Source of the DNA: Chlorokybus atmophyticus
Taxonomy: Eukaryota; Streptophyta; Chlorokybophyceae; Chlorokybales; Chlorokybaceae
Reading direction: 5' to 3'
Length of the DNA: 64,000 nt
Assembly: GCA_009103225.1 (NCBI GenBank)
Contig: RHPI01002656.1
Location: forward strand, 198,096-262,095
In this document: piece after piece, positions 10,921-22,029 of the stretch
Layout of the letters: each line of letters begins with the position of its first letter
Position numbering within the stretch: position 1 is the first letter of the stretch
The notes under the pieces: model-generated
Database searches by the model: none
Told to the model about the DNA's origin: nothing
The model's input: the letters and a program-made list of their open reading frames with translations, nothing else
Made by a program: the position numbers and the translations under genes

Positions 10921-12821
10921 GTTGGCTTTTGTGTTCAACACAAAAGCAACACCAAAGACGTGCCTGGCCTGCAGAATCTGTCTCGTGGATGGACGCATTC
11001 GTTCCTTCGCGGCGGCGTCGTACACAGCAGCAAGCAGGTGGTCAATGATGCCTCCCAGCACATGCATTGCGTCAGGGGCAAGACGAGAGTAGCAGTCAGC
11101 TCCCGGCACCCGCGACTGTCGCCAACCCCACAGTGCATTCTGTTGCCAAACCACATTGCCTGGTTTCACGGAAAGCCATTCATCCTCACGAATGCCGATA
11201 ATTTGACCATTACCTCCTCGACATGCATGGCGTGCTGCTCTTTGAAAGCCTTGGCTGTCTGGCGTGCATTCCTAACAGCGCTATGCAGGTCCGCCCGCAG
11301 CTGACGTATTGCTGGTGTGTAGAAGGCCTCGGTTCTCAATTCCCAGTCCTCATCCATCTCCAACAGATCTGATTTGGTGACGAGACAAACATCGCAAGGA
11401 TGTCGTGTTTGGTTGCCCGACACAGTGCGTGCGAGTGTGGCAGTCTCCTACAACACGACAAACTCAGATGTTTTACTGACAACATCCTCTATGCACTGTT
11501 TGCTGGCAGGCTGCATCCGGTTACAACCATTCATGCCCACTACCTGCAAATCGCTGATGTAGTTGGCAAGCGCGAGAAACACACGACGCTCGATGCCATT
11601 CGGGTCGATGAGCTGCAGACCTTCCCAACTCGCCCGCTTCACATCCCCTAACACTACATTCAAAGCGTCATGAAAAATCTCACGTTTCCGAATGGAGAAC
11701 GATTCCTTGCCCTGCGCCCAGGTGGGATGCCCGGCCACTGCGTGAACCACCGGCAGAAGCGCTATCATAACAACCCCCATGTTGCTAGCATACATGTCCC
11801 AACTGTAGTTGGCAAGCGATGCCATCAGAGGGTAGCCAGAGCGCTTGCCCGCGCTGTCCAGCGTGGTCTTGTCACTGTACAGAATGGCAGGCGCCAAGTA
11901 GGACGCTTCCCCCACCTCTCTCCTCAAATCCACCTCCACATCCTTCCACCAATCGCCCGTGGAAGGATGGCCAAAGCTGTGCTCGTCACCAGTGTACTGG
12001 AGATTGAAGCCATTGGCGGCATGTGGATTGCCATACAACCGCGCGAGCCATACCTGCTCCGACCGAGAGCATTACTTACTATGCTGGCCTCAGAATAGAT
12101 ACTGCATTGATACTGCATTAGGTACTGCATTTTACAGACCTTGGCCGGCATACATGTGACGCAGATGTCCTGATCCTCAGGGTCTCCAGGCTTGCGCAGG
12201 TCAGCCGTCGCGTAGTTCTGATACGGCAGCACACTCGCATGTGCATATGTGACATGGCTCTGATGGTTGAAGCACATGCACCGCACACCGTGAACACACC
12301 TCAGACTGAGAGAAAGCAATCGTGGTCCGGAGGTAGCTGGCCGCATGCACACCGGTCTCCCACTGGAGCTCTTCCGTCAGGAAGTGTGCATTTCGGATGC
12401 ACTTGATGATCCGCCCCATGTCGGAGGCCGACAGGCCTTGGCCGTTGCACTGCACGAATGCCACTGCAAGAGCATGCTCCGAGCCATACCACCTGGATTC
12501 CGATGCGTGCGAAGGGACGCCTCCACTTCCATGTTGGCGTGCCACAGGTTTCTCAGACACACGCACACATCGAAAGCCCTCGTTCACTTCCTCCTCCTCC
12601 TGTTGCTGCAGTGCGTGTGTCTCCTGGAGGAATCCTTCAGCATCAAGCATGTGAGCATCCTGGATCGAACTCCCCGGTTCAACATGACCCGCATCGTACT
12701 GTAATGGACGCTGGCCGACATACAGCTTGATCTGCTTGCACACCCTGCTGCTAATAATGTGCATGTAGACCGAGCTGCGTGTGGCGAAGCGCATGTGGCA
12801 ATACGGACAAAGGACTCCCAT
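10891..12821 (-). CDS. Plavaka/KDZ-like DDE transposase, C-terminally truncated
   Basis: Five exons (12300-12821, 12140-12259, 11544-12053, 11214-11447, 10891-11139) splice in phase 0 throughout and give 544 residues with no internal stop. The start at 12821 opens with a C2HC finger, MGVLCPYCHMRF...YMHIISSRVC, as Plavaka transposases often do. The core has FGHPSTGDWW, then LYSDKTTLDSAGKRSGYP (first catalytic Asp region), a Cys pair in HPCDVCLV, and NALWGW...RLAPDAMHVLGGIIDHLL (second Asp region). The part that should carry the last acidic residue is missing: the frame stops inside the methyltransferase exon on the other strand. The clean splicing contrasts with the frameshifted OTU gene. It probably cannot catalyse transposition, but may still bind DNA. 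Confidence 0.78.
10925..10947. repeat. 11-bp palindrome at the convergent gene junction
   Basis: GCTTTTGTGTT, then C, then AACACAAAAGC. It sits exactly where the plus-strand methyltransferase and minus-strand transposase both lose their 3' ends, so it may mark an internal deletion or inversion breakpoint. Confidence 0.75.
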
Positions 12822-12882
12822 ATCTCACTACTAACGTCGACACAGGTGTCGCCAATGTAACCTGCATCATATCCAGCAACAC

Positions 12883-12884
<2 letters not shown>

Positions 12885-12920
<36 letters not shown>

Positions 12921-12938
12921 GCCACCGCCACCGCTACC
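12885..12938. repeat. CCG/CCA trinucleotide repeat
   Basis: Runs of CCG followed by CCA units lie just 5' of the transposase start codon. It may be in its 5' leader. Confidence 0.9.
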
Positions 12939-12983
12939 CTTGCACGCCAGAGGCGGGAAACTTGGCCGCCAGTCACTGGCTCC

Positions 12984-13149
12984 GTCGTACCATTATAATG
13001 GTACGATCGAGCCATTGCACGTCCAAGGTGAGTCTCTGGATATTTTTATATACATATATATTCTGATTGAACCGTTTCAATGGTACGAAGATGCCTTTGT
13101 CAAAAGGTATAGGCATTATACAAAGGTACCATTGAAATGGTACCTTTGT
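12984..13149. repeat. GTACCATT palindromes of the transposon family
   Basis: TCGTACCATTATAATGGTACGA lies near 12985-13006, and ACAAAGGTACCATT/AATGGTACCTTTGT near 13120-13149. They are similar in wording to 5125-5290 and 47761-47844. Confidence 0.75.
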
Positions 13150-13336
13150 ACAATGGCAATGGCAGTTCGTACCATTGACAACTCTGGCAATGTCAGTTCC
13201 CCTGCGCATAAAAACACCATTGATAGCTCCGCCAGGCTATGCCCTTACAGGGGCGTGATGCCGAGGGTATGTGGCGTTTGGAGGATTGTTGGCGGCGCTA
13301 CTAGGGGCGTAGTGGGCATTTTGGTCGAGGTCCGGG

Positions 13337-14193
13337 ATGAATTCCATGTTTGCACAGGGCGGGCAGGGTGCCGGAGGGGTGTCCTCGGTGTCAAACCCCA
13401 CCAAGACTACCAAGGGCACATCCAATGACAACAGTGACTCGGGCGATATTTTACAAAGCTCCCCCTCCGAGTGGGCAAAGGCACACCACAATACTGCCTC
13501 TAAGAAAATCCGACCCACCAGCAGCTGCGACCACGGCGACATGATTGAAGGGACCAAACAAGACTGGCATAACCAAGATGGGTTACGATGCACTGTCAAT
13601 GCCACATGCTAGGGTTCTTGTATCTTGCACATGCACAGCCTCAAGTATCTTGCACTTGACATACTACTGTCAATACCACATGCACACCCTCATGCACAAC
13701 CTCCAGTGTCATGCACATGAACAGCATGACCAATCTCGCAAATGCACAGCCTATTTCTACTTGCGGGAGCTCACAAGTCGCAAAAGAGAAGCTGCGGAGT
13801 ACCACGAACGGGTAATCCATGACCTAGTTTAATGTTTCCAGCGGTAATTAAGCAGTATGCTTGCAGATTGCCATGTTGGTCAGAGTGAACCAAGAGCAGC
13901 GCGGCAGGCTGACTGTCTGCCTGGCGGAGTGCAACAAAGCGGAAGACGAGGTAAGCGTGTGTATGCTGATGGGCTAGTCCTCTGGCAGCACGCCACTCTT
14001 ACAGCATTACCAAATGCAGGTGGTCACTCTCAAAGCGACCATCAAGCGCATGCGCGTGCACGGCGAGGCGCTGACATTCAAGCTGAAGGACGAAGTAGCC
14101 GCTGTACTGTCAGCGAGCGAGGCAGCGGATGAAGATGACTCCGGCGTTGAAGCAGAAGACTCGTCGGAGGAGGAACAGGAGGAGGGGGTTTGA
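13337..14193 (+). CDS. Acidic-tail transposon protein, unrecognised
   Basis: Three 3' exons are well supported: 13750-13811 (YFYLRELTSRKREAAEYHER), 13867-13950 (MLVRVNQEQRGRLTVCLAEC...) and 14020-14193, ending in a run of Glu and Asp before the stop. An upstream frame from ATG 13337 is likely the first exon, but I could not place its donor in the right phase. A diverged copy of the last two exons at 17980-18303 keeps the splice sites, the frame and the acidic tail, which argues that it is really coding. No family is recognised. The short charged helical segment suggests a coiled coil. Confidence 0.6.
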
Positions 14194-14756
14194 GGAGGAG
14201 TTCTGAGGCAGGCACCACGGGTTGACAAGCTGCGCATGAGTCCAACAGCTAGACTCAATGTTATAGGGCAGTTTCATGCGCAAGTCGGCTGCTCAGTTGT
14301 ACGTGGACATACTCTCACCACTGCCCGTACATTGTATATGTTGTGGGCTTTTAAGTGCAAGACCAAACAATCAGTCCAAGGTTTGTACAAGCTGCATGGC
14401 ATGTTAGTGTTGGCTTACGGCAAGAATTGCCAACTTTTGTCAAACGGCAAGGGTCACATATTAACAGCAGTGTAACGGCAAAGAAACTGCCGGCTATTGC
14501 TGTCAGCTGTCCGTAACTACCGGCTAACGGCCGTCTGTGTACATCGACCAAAGGGTAACTGGTTGACGACTCTTGGCCGGTTAGTGCCGCTGACAACCAC
14601 TTTCGGCCCGCGGCCGTCTGCGTCAGTTCACTTAAGCCAACGGCAAACCCAACAGTCCAAAAATAATATTTCAGGCAGCAACAGGCAGGCTCAGGCAGGC
14701 TCAGGCACCAGTCAGTCCCTCAGTCCTTAGTCAGTCACCGTGTAAAATTTGCGACG
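14194..14756. repeat. Right subterminal region and terminal inverted repeat
   Basis: This non-coding end contains repeated GGCCGTC/CCGGCTA-type words (near 14510-14625), the word GTCAGTCCCTCAGTCCTTAG, and ends GTGTAAAATTTGCGACG. The last 60 bases recur at 18805-18865 and 48390-48445, defining the right end of the family. Confidence 0.8.
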
Positions 14757-14758
14757 TC
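14757..14758. repeat. Target-site duplication TC, right copy
   Basis: It matches the TC at 2314-2315 on the other side of the 12.4-kb element. Confidence 0.8.
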
Positions 14759-17700
14759 GGCCAGAGCTTCCGGTGTCGGCTGATTGCGCAATTCACCGTA
14801 CATGTCTTTGATTAAACCTTCAAGACTGCCAGCTTCACAGCAAAGGTCGGCGTCCAGGCGCACCATCTCCTCCCCAATGTCAAAAAACACATGCCCACGA
14901 CCATCACCGATGCGCTGCAAAAAAACGCTGAACTCTTGCTGCTCTACTCCGGATTCTCCTGCAGCTTGTAGCGTCTGCACACGCATGTTGATATGCGGCT
15001 TCATCACATTGATCCGGCTCCACATCGTGGAGTACTTCAAACTTGCGTGCACAATTTCCGAACGTGTTCGGCGCGGCACAACGGGTAAGATTTGTCGGAA
15101 GTCGCTGCCCAACACAACAACCTTGCCTCCAAAGAGCAGACCCGCTGCCTTTGGACACGCCGTGCTGATAATGTCTTGCAGTGTACTGTTAACCGCCTCA
15201 AAGCAGAGCTTGTTCATCATCAGAGCTTCATCCCAGACAATTAGCTCCGCGGCGATCATCAGCTTCGCTACGGAGCTGCCTCTAGAAATGTTGCAAGCTG
15301 AGGTTGCACTCAGCCCCCAGTGATGGGGATTTTGAATCTCGAATGAGCTGTTTTTCCACCTGCACAACCACAACTTATGTGAGCATGCTTGTACTCATTT
15401 TGCTGAATGCATACGTGTGATTTTGTCCAAAAGCACATTAACGTACGCATTGATTACCTCGAGTAACAATGCCGCAATGCCGGATGACGCAACAGCAATT
15501 GCAACACGTCGTTTGCTCCGAACATATGCAAGCAAGGTGTCGTAGAAAAACGTCTTGCCAGCACCTCCAGGACCGTCGACGAAAAGAGTTGAGTCCGAAT
15601 CCGGTCGAGGTCTTTCAACTAATTGTACGACAGCGTTGTACGCGGCACGCTGTTGTGCATTCAGTTTCGGAACGTTAACCTCCACGCGCTGCCTCATCAC
15701 ATCCTGATCGTAAGCATTCAGCTCCTCTTCAACCAATGGAGAGTTGGAGTCCGTTGGCGCAGCTTGCGGTAGGGGCAACTCAGAATCCTCTAAGTCTTTG
15801 CCATGCTGTTGCAGCAGGCGTCTCAGATCGTGCAGCGCGTCATCAATGTCGCGCTAGTTCAGCGTGGCGTTAGGATCCAGCTGCACACGTAGCGAGTGAG
15901 ATTTGATTTCATATTGACTTGTGCACTAAATCCTTTTGCAATTTTGCAACTGCATGTATACTGTGCGTACGCTTCGTCGTCGATAAGTGAAATCGTCCGT
16001 AAATTGCTCCAGAAACTTGGTCCACAATGTGAGCGGATTTAGTGCCTCATTGAAGACCAAGATAATCGCGAACATCGCACGAAGCTGCCTCCCTGTTTTT
16101 GACTGCGATACAACACGCTTATCAGGCCATCAATATGCATCATCGACTTACTGCAATATGTGCTTACGACGGCAGCATCGCCGATTGCTAGCTCCCACTC
16201 GTTGTCCTCCTGCAGCAGTCCTCGCGCTACGCAAGCTTCTTTGAATGTAGCATGTACGCGCTCATCGGTCACTTCATATGTTGTGCGCAAGCGCGCAAAA
16301 CTGGTGGCTCCTGGTACATTATGTAGAAGCATACGCAGATAAAGCTTCTCGCTGTATCTGGGAGAAATGTAATTCATGCGGCCAATGGCAAGAAACCGCC
16401 GCTTCTTCTTGCGTAGGGTCCATTCCTTCTTATACCATCGTGCAATGGATGGGACGTCTTGATACAATGTGGACAACGCGATGGCTTTTCAACAGCAAGA
16501 TCGTTTTACAACTCTGTCCTAAACTGAGCTTCAGCCTTCCGATTGAGCTCAAACCAATGTATGAGTGTGGTCGGCGCACCTCTTTCAACCACGTCCGCGA
16601 GTGGCGTGTCCTCATTGTAGTACACAGTCTGCTGATCTGGCAAGTGCACGGCCAGCCGCTCAACTTTCGGAAGCTCACGATGGATCTCAAAGCAGTATAT
16701 GCACCAGCAAGCCGCGCTCGAAGACACATAGTGCCCTTTCAGATGTCGCTTGATCTCGTCAATGAGAGGTTGCACCTCACTGTCAGCATCCGGGGCGGGT
16801 ACGTCCACCATAGCGCGATTATGTCCCTTGTACACATACTTGTACAGGTACTTGACGGAGGACACAGAAGAAATCTCGACGTTGATGTGGGCGTTATACT
16901 TGAGCGTCAGGAACTTGTTGTAAGGTACTACGTCGATGTTCGTCAACACTACTTCGTTCCCACCCACACTCTTAACGAAAGTGCGGCCATCTGCACGTCG
17001 CCGGTACACCGGGTATGATCCGGTGCTGTCCGTCGTGGTGGCTTGAAACTGCTTTAGGTACTTCGTCGTGCAGATCTTCTCTTGGTCCATGCAGGGGCTT
17101 TTTGGGTTTCGCACGCCGCAAGGACCGTGCACCATCAGACTGGTGACGATGTTATACAGCTCTGGCTCGTTGATTTTGTCGAGCAGCTCCGCGCACACGA
17201 TGTTGTCGTAATCATCTGTTGTTTTGGGTCTGTCTTGCGGCCAGCACGATAACAATGTGTGCATGCGGCAGCCCATTGCACGTGACCACGTAATAAGTAT
17301 TGCATTATCTGTGATGTATACGCATGGGTTTAAGTCCCCGATCTGTTTACTTGTCAACCCACTCACCTTTCTGCCACTCAATGGTGTAGATGATACTAGC
17401 GACTTTGCCCAGACGCGAGCTTCATGTGAAACACGCGTGCTACAATATCTGGTCGATCGGTGGCCGTCTGCCCTTCCAACAATGCTTCTTGTATCTCCGT
17501 CCACTTCGGGTTGCATGTGAACGTGATGAACAGATCTGGCACTCCATGCGTTCTCACGATTGCCATAGCATCCTGATACAACTGTGTCATGTGTCGCGGA
17601 GTACCAATGGACTTCGATGGCAACACAATCCGTTGTCCCATCTCCTGTCCTTGCAGACCGTCGTTTGCGTCTACCGCATCACGCACACCTGCTATTACAT

Positions 17701-17932
17701 TTTATAGTATGAGTAACGCTCATGAGAACTGTGCTGACGTCATTTATCGTATTTAAAGTTGAGTAATATACCTTTGTACAGATCGGCGCGCAGTTGCTTT
17801 TGATGGGTTCGTACCCACGCGAAACGTTGCGCCTCCACTTTTGCATAAGCAGAGACCACGTACTCTTCATACAGTCGACGCCCTCGCGTGAACTGCCCAC
17901 TCCACACGCTGGCATCGCGACCCTATCATATA
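14759..17932 (-). pseudogene. Helitron Rep/helicase, N-terminal and central parts (split gene)
   Basis: On the minus strand, in order, these can be read: a Helitron-like N domain (FAWVRTHQKQLRADLYKG, exon about 17772-17932; SKSIGTPRHMTQLYQDAMAI and DLFITFTCNPKWTEI, exon about 17396-17688); the Rep segment with GLPHAHIVIVLA near 17240-17270 (two-His motif); DDYDNIVCAELLDK; SVKYLYKYVYKGHNRA; and TDERVHATFKEACVARGLL. The Pif1 helicase follows, with Walker A DGPGGAGKT (near 15560) and Walker B LIVWDEALM (near 15230). Frame changes after HMKLAS and after IVLA, and poor splice joins, show decay. The frame stops at the right end of the 12.4-kb transposon and resumes at 2315. The terminal Helitron hallmarks (5' TC, 3' CTRR hairpin) were not located. 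It encoded rolling-circle replication initiation and unwinding for its own transposition. Confidence 0.9.
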
Positions 17933-17956
17933 TAAGGATAAAAAGTGCAGTACCAA

Positions 17957-18865
17957 ACAATTAAGCAGTATGCTTGCAGATTGTAATTTTAGTCAGAGAG
18001 AACCAAGAGCAGCACGGCAAGCTGATTGTCTGCCTGGCGGAGTGCGACAAAGCGGAAGAGAAAGTAATCATGTGTATGCTAATGGGCTAGTCCTCTGACA
18101 TCACGCCACTCTTATAGCATTACCAAATGCAAGTGGTCACTCTCAAAGCAACAATCAAGCGCATGCGCGTGCACGGCGAGGTGCTGACATTCAAGCTGAA
18201 GGAAGAAGTAGCCGCTGTATTGTCAGAGGCAGCAGATGAAGATGACTTCGATGTTGAAGCAGAAGACTTGTCGGAGGAGGAACAGGAGGAGGGGGTTGTT
18301 TGAGGAGGCGTTCTGAGGCAGGCACCACGGGTTGACAAGCTGCGCATGAGTGCGACAGCTAGACTCAATGCTGTAGGTAGTTTCATGTGCAAGTCCGCTG
18401 CTCAGTTGCAAGTGGACATACTCTCACCACTGCAGGTATCATACATTATGTTGTATATATTGGGGGCTTATACTTGCACCAAACAATCAGTCCAAGGTTT
18501 GTACAAGCTGCATGGCATGTTAGTGGTAGCTTACGACAAGAATTGTCAACTTTTGTCATACGGTAAGGGTCATATATTAACAGCAGTGTAACGGCAAGGA
18601 AACTGCCGGCTATTGCTGTCAGCTGTCCGTAACTACCGGCTAACGGCCGTCTGTGCATATTGACCAAAGCGGTTGACAAATCTCGGCCGGTCAGTGCCAC
18701 TGGCAACCACTTTCGGCCCGCGGCCGTTTACGTCAGTCCACATAAGCCAACGGCAAACCCAACAGTCCAAAGGTAACATTTCAGGCGGCGGCAGGCAAGC
18801 TCAGGCAGGCTCAAGCACCCGTCAGTCCCTCAGTCCTTAGTCAGTCACCGTGTAAATTTGCGACG
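17957..18865 (+). mobile_element. Truncated right end of the Plavaka-like family
   Basis: From AATTAAGCAGTATGCTTGCAG onward it matches 13847-14756 nearly throughout, including the last two exons of the acidic-tail gene (17980 to about 18065 and about 18130-18303) and the end GTGTAAATTTGCGACG. Homology starts abruptly at about 17957, next to the Helitron N-terminal exon. No left end is present nearby. Confidence 0.85.
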
Positions 18866-19277
18866 TACTTGGCGTATACATTTAACAGATTTTGACAAAT
18901 ATTGGTGTGTTGCCGGCAATTGCCATGAAGCACTTTAGATTCGTGTACCGTTGACGAACTATTCACCAGCCCTTACTATGTGACCATTTTATGCAATTGC
19001 AAGAATATTTTGCCTCATGACTACAACTTGTGTCATAAGTTGACAAAAGAAAGATAACATGATTGTGCACTTTGCAGGATATATTATGTATGTGCAATAC
19101 GTGATGTTAATAGGCACAGTCTTAACGTGCCCATATTACTCTACTGATGCCACTATTTGAGTCCAATACGCATGGGTTTAATGTTTAAAAATGGTGTTGA
19201 GGTATTACGCATGCACTACACAATATTATTCATATTCCTTTGCAAGTAGCACATAATGCAACATAAAATTGCATATA

Positions 19278-19331
19278 ATGGTTGTGCGGAAGTTAATGTG
19301 GTTTAAACCACATTAACTTCCGCACAACCAT
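19278..19331. repeat. Perfect 54-bp palindrome
   Basis: Arms of 27 bp (ATGGTTGTGCGG...GTGGTTT) meet with no spacer at TTTAAA. It could be a compact MITE or a fold-back insertion; nothing similar was seen elsewhere in the window. Confidence 0.9.
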
Positions 19332-20864
19332 GCGAGCTTTGCACTTAAACTATTAAATGTGTTGCAATTGAGCATTGGTGTACGCAGGCAACACATGCTA
19401 GGCATGCACTACATCATCATTCAATTATACATGTGCGCGTAGCTACAAAAAATCGTACTTTTTTGGTTGTGGTAAGTTTAAGTTTTCACACATTAAATCA
19501 AACAAGCTGATAAAGTAGTACATCCCGGTACACACCGATGCATGCCATTTGCATTGGAACGGAGTACGCACTATACACACGGCGATAATGAGTTTAACAC
19601 AAATAGTTAATATGATGATTTATAATACTAATTGAATTGCATTACCACGTCATGATGTGCATTGTAACGTTCGACATTTCCCCGTAGGCCATTCATGAAA
19701 AAGGCGCTTACATGTTGAGTTTTTCTTATAATTGGTAAATATCCAAGCCCTCACGTTGTGCACTAGAGGGCTACTATACCATGCACCAACTTAAATGGGC
19801 ACATGAATCAATTCGAGTTTGAAATCAATATCCAGCATCTTAACAAGTATGAAAGTGTGACCAACGTCATAAGTTACCTTAAACATCAATTAAGCCTGGT
19901 ATACTCAGCATCATATTTATGCAGATGATGATCAATTGACCAACAGTGGACACATTTTCCCCTGCAGCATCCAAATTTTTCAGACAAGTTTCACTTGGAA
20001 AATGAGGGAAAACACATGAAGCGGCAAAATAAGCATGATAGCGGTATCGTTAAAGATCATAATTATAATTTGCATGTTATTGATTAACTTTTCATCTCGC
20101 CATTTTTCAAGCCCCAACTTCCTTTGCCCGGAATCCAAAACCCTTTATGTATCCCCCAAAGCCGGCCTTTCGTCTCCTTGTGAAACCTTATGGTTGCGCA
20201 ATATAAGTGCGCAAGCAAAGTTCATACGCATTGCGCTAGTTGGATGGACTCATCCGCAAGCAATCGGCAAGGTAACTTCTATCCCTGTTGAGGCAATCCG
20301 CATCAATTCTAACGGCACGCAAGCTCATTTTTGTAATGCTTATTATCATTATGCATTTAATCAAACATGATTGTGTATCATGCGTACATCGCGACCAAGA
20401 CTGCTGGTGAGCAACAATCTCACACCTAAATTCCTAGTTACGCAATGTGTATGTGCAAATCAATGTGATTGGTTCAACAACATGTTTTGCTTTGCATGAT
20501 AACTCACATGCATCTGGTGTCAGCATAGACAATGGCTGGTAGCCACTGGCGGTCAACTTGCACGCCAAGCACCATTGATGAAATAAATTTACCTACTCGT
20601 ATAATACGGAGGGAAGCTTTATGATTGAAACTATCCTCCGTTATGATAACACAACTGTAAGTGAGTATTATGTATACGGTGTTTACCGCCATGGCCAGCA
20701 TGTGGCCGTAACTTATCAGCATGCACAAGCCTCGGAAGTATTAGCCCAAACGGCTTCATTTGGGCAATTAAGACTCTGGATTCAGACCACGAGGTCGGGT
20801 ACGACATTGACGGAAGTATCGTACTTCGTTGGATACGACCCTTATTTACAAACAATTGTTCGTA

Positions 20865-21015
20865 AGGGAGGGTTTAAAGCCCCCCTCACAAAATCAACGG
20901 GGGGTGTTGTATTAAGGGACAATATGAGTGTAAGCGGGGTCTTAAAGCCCCCGTTGCATTATATCCCCCCCCCCTCTTTCAACAGGAGGTGTTTGAATGG
21001 GGTGGGGTGGGGTGG
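20865..21015. repeat. G/C-tract block
   Basis: Runs such as GGGAGGG, CCCCCC, GGGGGG, CCCCCCCCCC and GGGGTGGGGTGGGG alternate with short AT segments. Similar blocks occur at 46141-46400 and 50927-51090. They are prone to sequencing error and G-quadruplex formation. Confidence 0.6.
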
Positions 21016-22029
21016 GTTGTCGAAATGCAGTAATCACACAAATTCATGATATCTGGTGATTGTGTTTTGCATAGTTGACCAATCATCAACCAATGCTATG
21101 CCCAGTTTAATTTAAGATAGCGTGTGGCTACTCGTACTGTTGCCCGGGACCTCGACGCTTCCATAAAGTCATCAACGTTTAAAGTCGCACATCATGTGTT
21201 TGTGTCGTGCAGCCTGCTGATGTGACGTGGCACGAGTCGTGCTTTCTTGGGTTTGTGGGCACGGCAGTCGTCTCCATGCATGCTGTAAGCTTAGTTGCTG
21301 TTAGAGTAGCTTACTGCGCCTTGTTGCACGTACGGCGTTGGGCGCTGAGGTGGCGGAGGTGGCGCTGCTGGCTAGTGAAAACGCCGTCTGAGCAGGCGAG
21401 CTGCAGGTTCCCTGCCCTTTGCGTTCTGTGCTGCTCAGGTGACGGTAAACTTGCTTGAGAAGCACGTTGCCACAGACCACAGCCGGTGAGTGGCGCTGTG
21501 CTTGCGAGCTTGGTGCTGGCAGGGTTGCAACAGTATACGGAATCAAACTGCAAGGGTCAGAAGGTATGTGGATCTTCTTGATGGCAATGCAAGTCAGCCG
21601 CAATGTGTTGGAATGCTTGTCCAGTCTAGCTGCATTGGCATTGAGTTTTTGACAAGCCTCAGTGTGAAACGGCAAACATTGTTACAGCAATAGTGCGGAC
21701 GAACAATTAGCTTCCATGCAGTGCAATCTGAACTTTTGCCACTGCGCTATGTGCAGAAGTTCAACCTGCCTTGCGTGGAAGAAGCACATAACCAGCGTTG
21801 TTGCTTGAACAGTTCTGCTTTTACAATACGCTTATTTGGGAATCGCACTTGTGCTGTGTCATCATGCTCACGTTACATGCAGGCGGCCAACTATCAGTGC
21901 CAGAAACATAAGGAACATGCCCAGTGTTGTGCATGTATGTTCTACTGTGTACATGTGTGGAATGAGTTCACACAGAGACCACTGCAGGCTGAGAGACAAC
22001 CAGCTCAGGCTTCTACACAATACTGCGCG

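Larger units (their letters stand above)
2316..14756. mobile_element. 12.4-kb Plavaka/KDZ-like DNA transposon inserted in a Helitron
   Basis: The left end starts CGTCGCAATATGT. The right end, read in reverse, starts CGTCGCAAATTTT, giving a short imperfect terminal inverted repeat. The flanks carry a TC duplication. The Helitron helicase exon stops at the right end and resumes at the left end, and the join ...EALA|EYVINRAIL is in frame, so the whole interval is one insertion. Contents are a Plavaka-like DDE transposase (minus), OTU/RING, zinc finger/Tudor/C5-methyltransferase, an unknown gene (minus), a small zinc-finger ORF and an acidic-tail gene. Both ends carry subterminal repeats. Two transposon genes (transposase and methyltransferase) lack their 3' halves at one point (about 10.9 kb), so the copy is probably not autonomous. 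The Plavaka assignment rests on residues seen in the transposase; element-level classification is inference. Confidence 0.88.
18866..21200. other. AT-rich intergenic DNA, no gene seen
   Basis: Only short frames occur. It contains a perfect 54-bp palindrome (19278-19331) and a block of G and C homopolymers (20865-21015). Confidence 0.6.

Noticed and set aside
10920-11304. Continuation of the methyltransferase frame to a stop at 11304
   Set aside because: Past about 10920 this frame is antisense to well-spliced transposase exons and shows no methyltransferase motifs, so it is a shadow.
16278-17018. Long plus-strand frame of 246 codons
   Set aside because: It lies antisense to recognisable Helitron protein and has no features of its own.
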